Source: Atopobiaceae bacterium UBA7016
Lineage (GTDB): Bacteria; Actinomycetota; Coriobacteriia; Coriobacteriales; Atopobiaceae
Reading direction: 5' to 3'
NCBI GenBank assembly: GCA_002449555.1
Contig: DJXA01000256.1
Location: 1,710 to 12,248, forward strand
DNA length: 10,539 nt
The position numbers and the translations under genes are program-made. Of the stretch, positions 5,240-10,539 are shown piece by piece. Position 1 is the first letter of the stretch; each line of letters starts with the position of its first letter. The notes beneath the pieces are model-generated. The model was not told the origin of the DNA. It ran no database searches and saw only the letters and a list, made by a program, of their open reading frames with translations.

Positions 5240-7501
5240 ATGGCAGACATCACCATCGCCCTTGCCGGTAACCCAAACTGCGGCAAGACCACGCTGTTCA
5301 ACGCCCTCACGGGCTCCAACCAGTACGTGGGCAACTGGCCCGGCGTCACCGTCGAGGAGAAGCACGGCAAGCTGAAGGGCCATGCCGACGTCACCATCGC
5401 CGACCTGCCTGGCATCTACTCGCTCTCCCCCTACACGCTGGAGGAGGTCGTCGCGCGCGACTACCTCACCGACCAGCGCCCCGACGCCATCCTCAACATC
5501 GTGGACGGCACCAACCTCGAACGTAACCTCTACCTCACCACGCAGCTCGTCGAGCTGGGCATCCCCGTGCTCGTGGCCGTCAACATGATGGACGTCATCG
5601 AGAAGAACGGCGACGTCGTCGACCTCACCGCGCTCGCCAAGGCGCTCGACTGCAAGGTCGTCTCCATCTCCGCCCTGAAGGGCACGGGCGTGACCGAGGC
5701 CGCCGAGGAGGCCGTGGCCCTCGCCCGCTCCGGCATCAAGCCCATCCCCCAGCACCGCTTTGCCGGCAGCGTCGAGCACGCGCTCGCGCACATCGAGGAG
5801 GTCACCGTCCACAACCTGCCCGATGAGCAGCAGCGTTGGTACGCCATCAAGCTCTTCGAGCGCGACGAGAAGGTGCAGGCCAAGCTCGGCCTCTCCGCCG
5901 AGACCATCGCGCACATCGAGAAGGACATCGAGGCATGCGAGACCGAGCTCGACGACGATGCCGAGTCCATCATCACCTCGCAGCGCTACGACTACATCAC
6001 CTCGATCATCGGCGGCTGCCTGCGCCGCGCCGACCGCGGCGAGCTGACCACCTCCGACAAGATCGACCGCGTGCTCACCAACCGCATCCTCGCGCTGCCC
6101 ATCTTCGTCGTCATCATGTACTGCGTGTACTGGATTGCTATGGGCCCGTTCGGCACCTTCCTGACCGACTGGACCAACGACGTCCTGGGCGGCGAGTGGC
6201 TGACCGAGGGCTCGCGCGCCTTCTTTGAGGGCCTGGGCCTGTCCGACTGGCTGGTCGGGCTGCTCTCCGACGGCATCTTCGCCGGCGTGGGCGCCGTGCT
6301 GGGCTTCGTCCCGCAGATGCTCGTGCTGTTCTTCCTGCTCGCCATCCTTGAGGACTGCGGCTACATGGCCCGCATCGCCTTCATCATGGACCGCATCTTC
6401 CGTCGCTTCGGCCTCTCGGGCAAGTCGTTCATCCCGATGCTCATCGGCACGGGCTGCGGCGTGCCCGCCGTCATGGCGTCGCGCACCATCGAGAACGAGC
6501 GCGACCGTCGCATGACCATCATGACCACGTGCTTCATCCCCTGCGGCGCCAAGATGCCCATCATCGGCCTCATCGCCGGCGCCCTGTTTGCCAACGCCGC
6601 ATGGGTCTCCACCAGCGCCTACTTCATCGGCGTGGCCGCCATCATCATCTCGGGCATCATGCTCAAGAAGACCAAGATGTTCGCGGGCGACCCGGCACCC
6701 TTCGTCATGGAGCTTCCCGCCTACCACGTGCCCAGCCTGGGCAACGTGCTGCGCAGCACCTGGGAGCGCGGCTGGTCGTTCATCAAGAAGGCCGGCACCG
6801 TCATTCTGCTGTCCTCCATCGTCATCTGGGGGCTCTCCAGCTTCGGCACCGTCAACGGCAGGTTTGGCATGGTCGACGACCTGTACGAGGACGAGACCCT
6901 CGTGACCGACGAGTACATCGAGAAGGTCGCCGCCCGCAACAACATCCCCGTCGATGAGGTCAACCCCATGGATGACTCCATCCTTGCCGGCATGGGCAAC
7001 ACCTTCGCCCCCATCTTCAAGCCGCTGGGCTTCGGCTCTTGGAAGCCGGCCGTGGCGACCGTCACGGGCCTCGTGGCCAAGGAAGAGGTCGTCAGCACCT
7101 TCGCCGTGCTCTACAACGCCGACACCGAGGCTGAGGACTGGGATGACGAGGGCTCGCCCATCTGGCCCAACGTCCAGGCCGACTTCGAGTCGTTCTCTGG
7201 TGGCCACGGCCAGCTCGCCGCCTTCGCGTTCATGATCTTCAACCTGCTCTGCGCGCCGTGCTTCGCCGCCATGGGCGCCATCAAGCGCGAGATGAACAAC
7301 GGCAAGTGGACCGCCTTCGCCATTGGCTACATGTGCCTGTTCGCCTACGCCGCCGGCCTCGTGGTGTACCAGCTGGGCCTTGCCGGCTCCGGCGCCATGA
7401 ACCCCGTTGGCATGATTGCCGCCGTCGCCATCCTCGGCTTCGTGTGCTACATGCTCTTCGTCAAGAAGTATCAGGAGGCCGACCGTCTGCTGGTGAAGTA
7501 G
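5240..7501 (+). CDS. feoB: Ferrous iron transport protein B (GTPase-coupled membrane permease)
   Basis: Inner-membrane Fe(II) transporter, 753 residues, near the usual length. The N-terminal G domain is complete: G1 GNPNCGKTT (10-18), G2 NWPGVTVE (32-39), G3 DLPG (55-58), G4 NMMD (115-118) and G5 SALKG (144-148). A helical GDI-like spacer follows to about 270. The membrane domain starts near 282 and carries both gate regions with their conserved cysteines: GTGCGVPAVMASR (about 402-414) with FIPCGAKMP (about 432-440), and LCAPCFAAMGAIKREM (about 668-683). It starts two nt after the second feoA and ends just before a strong terminator. Expression presumably rises when iron is low, through the dyad at 4681-4702. 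All key motifs are intact, so it should be functional. Confidence 0.98.
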   Translation: MADITIALAGNPNCGKTTLFNALTGSNQYVGNWPGVTVEEKHGKLKGHADVTIADLPGIYSLSPYTLEEVVARDYLTDQRPDAILNIVDGTNLERNLYLTTQLVELGIPVLVAVNMMDVIEKNGDVVDLTALAKALDCKVVSISALKGTGVTEAAEEAVALARSGIKPIPQHRFAGSVEHALAHIEEVTVHNLPDEQQRWYAIKLFERDEKVQAKLGLSAETIAHIEKDIEACETELDDDAESIITSQRYDYITSIIGGCLRRADRGELTTSDKIDRVLTNRILALPIFVVIMYCVYWIAMGPFGTFLTDWTNDVLGGEWLTEGSRAFFEGLGLSDWLVGLLSDGIFAGVGAVLGFVPQMLVLFFLLAILEDCGYMARIAFIMDRIFRRFGLSGKSFIPMLIGTGCGVPAVMASRTIENERDRRMTIMTTCFIPCGAKMPIIGLIAGALFANAAWVSTSAYFIGVAAIIISGIMLKKTKMFAGDPAPFVMELPAYHVPSLGNVLRSTWERGWSFIKKAGTVILLSSIVIWGLSSFGTVNGRFGMVDDLYEDETLVTDEYIEKVAARNNIPVDEVNPMDDSILAGMGNTFAPIFKPLGFGSWKPAVATVTGLVAKEEVVSTFAVLYNADTEAEDWDDEGSPIWPNVQADFESFSGGHGQLAAFAFMIFNLLCAPCFAAMGAIKREMNNGKWTAFAIGYMCLFAYAAGLVVYQLGLAGSGAMNPVGMIAAVAILGFVCYMLFVKKYQEADRLLVK

Positions 7502-7515
7502 GCACCTGTCTCGAG

Positions 7516-7549
7516 GGGCCACCGCGCCAGCCGGCCGGTGGCCCTTTTT
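7516..7549 (+). terminator. Intrinsic terminator after feoB
   Basis: GGGCCACCG (7516-7524) pairs with CGGTGGCCC (7536-7544), directly followed by TTTTT (7545-7549). This is a textbook intrinsic terminator 14 nt after the feoB stop codon. The next gene starts only 22 nt further on with its own ribosome site and no obvious promoter, so read-through probably feeds it at a lower level. Confidence 0.85.
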
Positions 7550-7570
7550 CGTAAGGAAAGGAAGGTCGAC

Positions 7571-7789
7571 ATGAACGTGGCTGACGCGGTCGTCCTCTCC
7601 ATCGTGATCGCCATCTGCACGCTCATCGTGCGCGGAATGCTGCGCGGCACCATCCGCACCTGCGACGAGGGCAGCTGTGGCGGAAACTGCGGCTCCTGTG
7701 GGCACGCGTGCTCCGCGCCGCGGCTCAGGCTGAACAAAGCCCAGCTTGAGCAGCTGAAGGCACTGGACGAGAAAGGACACGTGGCATGA
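7571..7789 (+). CDS. FeoB-associated Cys-rich membrane protein
   Basis: 72-residue protein with one N-terminal transmembrane helix (about residues 4-20) and a cytosol- or surface-facing loop rich in Cys and Gly: Cys31, 36, 40, 43 and 47 in C-DEGSC-GGNC-GSC-GHAC order. A basic, helical tail of about 25 residues follows. This layout matches the small FeoB-associated Cys-rich membrane proteins found after feoB in many anaerobic Gram-positive bacteria; their role is not settled, with metal hand-over or sensing proposed. ATG at 7571 is chosen because AAGGAAAGGAAGG lies just before it; a GTG at 7538 is in frame but sits inside the terminator stem. It overlaps the next gene by four nt (ATGA). Confidence 0.85.
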   Translation: MNVADAVVLSIVIAICTLIVRGMLRGTIRTCDEGSCGGNCGSCGHACSAPRLRLNKAQLEQLKALDEKGHVA

Positions 7790-8037
7790 CTGAGACGGTC
7801 ATCGGCATCGACGGCATGATGTGCGAGATGTGCGAGGCGCACATCAACGACGCCATCCGCCGCAACTTTACCGTGAAAAGCGCCAAGGCCAACCGCAAGA
7901 AGAAGCAGTGCGTAGTGGTGTCTGAGGAGCCGTTGGACGAAGAGAAAGTTCGGGCCGTCATCGGCGAGACGGGCTATGAGTTGCTGTCCGTTGCGTCGGG
8001 TCCGTATACGAAAAAGAAGCTGTTTGGATTGTTCTAG
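7786..8037 (+). CDS. Small heavy-metal-associated (HMA) domain protein
   Basis: 83-residue single-domain protein. The N-terminus carries the HMA signature GMMCEMC (residues 10-16, Cys13 and Cys16) followed by an amphipathic helix EAHINDAIRRNF, as in CopZ-like chaperones. The rest follows the ferredoxin-like beta-alpha-beta-beta-alpha-beta order: VKSAKANRKKKQCVVVS, EEPLDEEKVRAVIGETGYEL, and then a short basic tail. An extra Cys lies in the KKKQCVVV strand. HMA domains usually bind Cu(I) or similar soft metals, yet this gene is translationally coupled (ATGA overlap) to the cysteine-rich FeoB companion, hinting at a role in iron handling or in protecting the system from other metals. The ligand is unknown. 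Confidence 0.88.
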   Translation: MTETVIGIDGMMCEMCEAHINDAIRRNFTVKSAKANRKKKQCVVVSEEPLDEEKVRAVIGETGYELLSVASGPYTKKKLFGLF

Positions 8038-8072
8038 GGAACCACTAAGGACTGTCCTTCGTGGTTCCCTAG
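8034..8072. repeat. 39-nt palindrome spanning the stop codons of two convergent genes
   Basis: CTAGGGAACCAC (8034-8045) and GTGGTTCCCTAG (8061-8072) are perfect 12-bp complements; inside them AGGAC/GTCCT pairs around a central T. The TAG stop of the HMA gene (8035-8037) lies in the left arm and that of apbE (8069-8071, read on the minus strand) in the right arm. No T-run follows on either strand, so it is a bidirectional 3'-end hairpin of a non-classic type, or a REP-like element. The core AAGGACTGTCCTT is the kind of motif that recurs in dispersed palindromes. Confidence 0.85.
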
Positions 8073-9064
8073 AGGGCTTCAAAGGCGCTGTTCACCGTGG
8101 TGTGGATGGCGCCTTCGCTATCTATGAGCAAACCATCGATGCCGTGCTCCTCGAGGAATTTGAGAGCTTTATCCAAACCCAGCATGAAGAGGGGTTTGGT
8201 GTAGCCGTCGCCGTCTATGGACTGGGGAGTGTAGAGCGAGGCTGAGATGATGTCGGACTCGGCGGGGTAACCGGTTCTGGGGTCGAGGATGTGCCAGTAG
8301 CGCTTGCCTTCATGCTCGAATTGGCGCTCGTAGAGGCCGCTCGTCACCACCGAGCCACCCTCTGTGTGGACGATGGCCACGCTGTGTTCGCCCGCCTCGT
8401 CGTTTGGGTCGCGCACGCCCACACCCCAGGGCGTGCCATCAGCTTTGGGGCCCAGGACCTTCACGTTGCCGCCGAGGTTCACAAAGCCGCTCTCCACGCC
8501 AGCTACGGCCAACTGGTCGATGATGACGTCCGAGATGTAGCCTTTGGCAATGCCGCCGAGGTCAAGGCGAGCGTCGGGGTCATCAAGCGTCACCGTTGAG
8601 GTGGCCACGTCCACGTGGACGCCTTGCCAGCCTATGTGGAGCAACGCCGCCTGAATGGCTTCGTCCGTGGGCACGATGCCCTCGTGGAAGTCCCAGAGCT
8701 CGCTCACCGCGCCAATCGTAATATCAAAGAGGCCGTCGGATGCCGCACAGTACTCCAGCGCTTTGGATATGAGCTCGGCGGTCTCGGGCTGCACCTGGGT
8801 GGGCTCCCCTGCCGCCGCGTTGATGCGACCCACGTCGCTGGTAGCGATGGTACGAGAAAACATGCCCTCAAATGCCTGGCAGCGCGCGACAGCCTCGTCC
8901 AGTGCCTCGCGGGGCATAACTCCGCCCACGACGCAAGCCGTATCAAAGCAAAAGAAGCTTGACTGGATGGTCTCATCGGCCGCTGAAGTCGCTTGTTGCG
9001 CGCACCCCCAGAGCGGAGCAAGCGCCAATGAGGCCAAAAATGCCCTGCGACTAAGCTTCAGCAC
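8069..9064 (-). CDS. apbE: FAD:protein FMN transferase, ApbE family, Tat-type lipoprotein
   Basis: Extracytoplasmic enzyme that splits FAD and attaches FMN covalently to Thr or Ser of target flavoproteins. 331 residues, normal for the family. N-terminus: SRRAFL twin-arginine motif (5-10), hydrophobic core, lipobox-like LWGC with Cys21; Trp at the second position is atypical. Catalytic core: a GLFDITIGAV block (111-120), DLGGIAKGY (168-176), NLGGNV (196-201) and HILDPRTGYP (258-267). The C-terminal metal-binding segment, usually ADA-ST, reads GDGYTK (285-290): Asp286 is kept but the usual Thr is Lys290. The start is a GTG at 9064 with AGGGGAG upstream. It is divergent from the NusG-domain-II and Gx genes, partners that occur with ApbE in redox clusters. 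No obvious flavinylation target is in the window. Confidence 0.94.
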   Translation of the reverse strand: MLKLSRRAFLASLALAPLWGCAQQATSAADETIQSSFFCFDTACVVGGVMPREALDEAVARCQAFEGMFSRTIATSDVGRINAAAGEPTQVQPETAELISKALEYCAASDGLFDITIGAVSELWDFHEGIVPTDEAIQAALLHIGWQGVHVDVATSTVTLDDPDARLDLGGIAKGYISDVIIDQLAVAGVESGFVNLGGNVKVLGPKADGTPWGVGVRDPNDEAGEHSVAIVHTEGGSVVTSGLYERQFEHEGKRYWHILDPRTGYPAESDIISASLYTPQSIDGDGYTKPLFMLGLDKALKFLEEHGIDGLLIDSEGAIHTTVNSAFEAL

Positions 9065-9212
9065 GTCTCTCTCCCCTCTCTATTCATTGCGAATGTTGAC
9101 ATGGGAGGGTTGCAGCGAGGACCGAATCGACCCTCGCAACCTCTCTTCGCACCACTGGCACGTCCGTATGCTAGCCTAGCGTAAGGTGAAGGCAGCTACA
9201 CCCGAGGTTTGC
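9065..9212. promoter_or_regulatory. Divergent control region between apbE and the NusG-domain-II gene
   Basis: This 148-nt spacer must hold promoters for both directions. On the plus strand there is a perfect TTGACA (9096-9101), but no -10 box at normal distance; TATGCT (9167-9172), about 40 nt before the start codon, is a plausible -10 without a clear -35. Between them a hairpin (GGTTGC 9108-9113 with GCAACC 9136-9141, plus GAGG/CCTC) could act as an operator shared by both genes. Confidence 0.4.
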
Positions 9213-9644
9213 ATGGCAGTTTTGAGGCACATACGCGAGAATCTGGCCACGATGGTTGCCGCCGCGCTCATTGTCTGCGGACTGGCCGCCTGCTTCGTGC
9301 TGCTTCGGCCGCACACCTCGTCCAACGCGCAGCTTGTGGCTCGCATCCACGATGGAGAGGGTCACAGCTATGAGCTGCCGCTCGCTGAGTATGGCTCCCT
9401 CACCGTCGAGACCTCGCTGGGAACCAACGTCATCGTGGTGGAGAACGGCGCTGTCTTTGTGGCAGAGGCCGACTGCCCTAAAGGCGATTGCCTACGCCAA
9501 CACGCCATCTCCGCCCCTGGCCAGCAGCTCATCTGCCTTCCCCACCAGCTGTGGGTCGAGATAGTCGAGGCGGGCGCACCGGGCGGAGAGCTGGACGTGA
9601 CGGCCGTCACCGCAACTGGCGACGCAGACCTTGTGAGCCGTTAA
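9213..9644 (+). CDS. NusG-domain-II membrane-anchored protein (EetA-like)
   Basis: 143-residue protein with one N-terminal transmembrane helix (about 11-31) and an outside domain of the NusG domain II type (about 40-125). The family signature is clear: ADCPKGDCLRQHAISAPGQQ then LICLPHQLWVEI, with Cys88, Cys93 and Cys108. It is not the transcription factor NusG; proteins of this kind sit next to ApbE and Gx-transporter genes, and in Listeria-type extracellular electron transfer loci the EetA protein has, to my recollection, the same annotation. ATG at 9213 is preferred because GAGG lies five nt before it; an in-frame GTG at 9186 would add nine residues but has no ribosome site. The next gene follows after two nt, so the two are surely co-transcribed. 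Confidence 0.85.
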   Translation: MAVLRHIRENLATMVAAALIVCGLAACFVLLRPHTSSNAQLVARIHDGEGHSYELPLAEYGSLTVETSLGTNVIVVENGAVFVAEADCPKGDCLRQHAISAPGQQLICLPHQLWVEIVEAGAPGGELDVTAVTATGDADLVSR

Positions 9645-9646
9645 CC

Positions 9647-10539
9647 ATGGCCTCGACACACACCGACACCCTAACCACCAAAGAGGCCGAGCGCTGGACG
9701 CGCATAGGCGCCCTGGCGGCGCTTGCCATGGTCTTGGGCTACCTCGAGACCTTTGTGCCCATTCCCATCCCCGGGGTGAAGCTCGGCCTCGCCAATGTGG
9801 CCGTGCTGCTGGCACTCGCACAGGGTGACATCTGGGGAGCTTGTTGGGTTGCCATGATCAAAATCTTGGCAGCAGGGCTTCTCTTTGGATCACCCATCAC
9901 CATGGCGTATTCGGCGGTAGGTACAGCCCTTTCGCTTGCGCTGATGGCGCCGCTTTCGAGGCTTCGCACGATGAGGCTCTGGATGGTGTCCGTCATAGGC
10001 GCCTTGGCACACGAAGCGGGGCAGCTCTTGGTGGCGCAGGCTCTTCTGGGCACGCCGCTTGTGTGGTACAGCGCTCCGGTGCTCATGGTTGCGGGCTGTG
10101 TCACGGGAGCGATATGCGGCGTGGTGGCCCAACAGGCATTGGAGCGCATCTCAGGGGGCGCCGGCGGAGCGCTTAGCCAAACTGCGGCCGTCCCCGCAGG
10201 AGCCCTTCGGTTGGGGGGCACCGGCGGACGCGTCGATCCGCGCGTAGCCCTTGTATTGCTCCTAGCCTTCTCCCTGGTTGTGCTCAAGCTGTCGGCACCC
10301 ATTCCGCTCGCATGCTGCCTTGCTGCCTCGGTTTGCGCATGCTTCTTGGCGCACGTGAGCGCAACGGACATGGTGCGCGCGCTGAAACCCGTCGCGCTTA
10401 TCTGCGCGATTACCGTCATTGCGCAGCTCGCCAGCCTGCCCCCACGCGAAGCCATCCTGGCAGCGGGAACGGCGGCGCTCAGGCTACTCGCCCTTGTAGG
10501 AGCAAGCCTCGCCTTCGTGCGCGCACAGTCGCAGGAAGA
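9647..10539 (+). CDS. Gx-transporter (EetB-like) protein fused to an EcfT-like domain, C-terminus outside window
   Basis: At least 297 residues, cut by the right edge. Residues about 20-165 form a multi-helix membrane domain with the hallmark PIPIPGVKLGLAN (38-50) of the Gx transporter family, often mis-named heptaprenyl diphosphate synthase component I; its fold resembles ECF S-components. After a Gly/Ala-rich linker (about 165-195) a second membrane segment begins with VDPRVALVLLLAF (Asp197) and continues through DMVRALKPVALICAI and a TAALRLLALVGASLAF stretch, the order seen in EcfT/CbiQ transmembrane subunits. Stand-alone Gx proteins are about 170 residues, so this is probably a Gx-EcfT fusion. 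The start at 9647 lies two nt after the previous stop, with a weak ribosome site, suggesting translational coupling. With ApbE and the NusG-II protein it may move flavin or quinone-related compounds; the substrate is not shown by the sequence. Confidence 0.8.
   Translation, partial: MASTHTDTLTTKEAERWTRIGALAALAMVLGYLETFVPIPIPGVKLGLANVAVLLALAQGDIWGACWVAMIKILAAGLLFGSPITMAYSAVGTALSLALMAPLSRLRTMRLWMVSVIGALAHEAGQLLVAQALLGTPLVWYSAPVLMVAGCVTGAICGVVAQQALERISGGAGGALSQTAAVPAGALRLGGTGGRVDPRVALVLLLAFSLVVLKLSAPIPLACCLAASVCACFLAHVSATDMVRALKPVALICAITVIAQLASLPPREAILAAGTAALRLLALVGASLAFVRAQSQE

Noticed and set aside
5171..7780. Very long open frame on the minus strand opposite feoB (about 869 codons)
   Set aside because: It is antisense to a fully conserved FeoB, has a repetitive Gly/His/Asp/Val-rich translation with no domain, and is expected when GC-rich third positions remove stop codons from the opposite frame.
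9186..9212. GTG start nine codons earlier for the NusG-domain-II gene
   Set aside because: No ribosome site precedes it, whereas GAGG stands at the right distance before the ATG at 9213.
9213..9644. Transcription antitermination factor NusG
   Set aside because: It lacks the NGN and KOW domains, has a membrane anchor, and shows the CP-K-C / ICLP signature of extracytosolic NusG-domain-II proteins.
9647..10539. Heptaprenyl diphosphate synthase subunit
   Set aside because: This common database name does not fit: the protein is a polytopic membrane protein with no prenyltransferase motifs.

Overview
The window looks like a GC-rich chromosomal stretch from an anaerobic, Gram-positive-type actinobacterium. 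A member of the Coriobacteriia (Olsenella, Collinsella or Atopobium relatives) is my best guess. This rests on base composition, three lipoproteins with twin-arginine signal peptides, an alpha-type glutamine synthetase frame, a feoA-feoA-feoB operon with small cysteine-rich followers, and an apbE/NusG-II/Gx cluster. The taxonomic call is inference; no rRNA or tRNA gene is present to anchor it.

Positions 1-4483 are read from the minus strand. In transcription order they hold a cofactor-dependent phosphoglycerate mutase (gpmA), a glutamine-synthetase-fold protein, and two tandem amino-acid-type ABC substrate-binding lipoproteins, the second of which runs off the left edge. The spacers between them are long and carry several long, nearly perfect hairpins (1868-1924, 1964-2020, 3634-3700). 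The glutamine synthetase frame is full length, yet by hand alignment it has lost four of the six residues that bind the catalytic metals in canonical enzymes.

Positions 4661-8037 are a plus-strand ferrous iron locus: feoA, a second feoA, feoB, a strong terminator, a FeoB-associated cysteine-rich membrane peptide and a small heavy-metal-associated (HMA) domain protein. A promoter with an overlapping GTTAGC-type dyad precedes it and may be a metal-repressor operator.

Positions 8034-10539 hold an apparent extracytosolic flavinylation/electron-transfer module. It contains a Tat-type ApbE FMN transferase lipoprotein on the minus strand and, divergently, a membrane-anchored NusG-domain-II protein followed by a Gx-transporter protein whose C-terminus looks like a fused EcfT (CbiQ-type) subunit, cut by the right edge. 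In Listeria-type flavin-based extracellular electron transfer loci, ApbE, an EcfT-like subunit and proteins of the EetA/EetB type occur together. A plausible working picture is therefore surface reduction of ferric iron next door to ferrous iron import. A 39-nt palindrome containing both stop codons separates the two modules.
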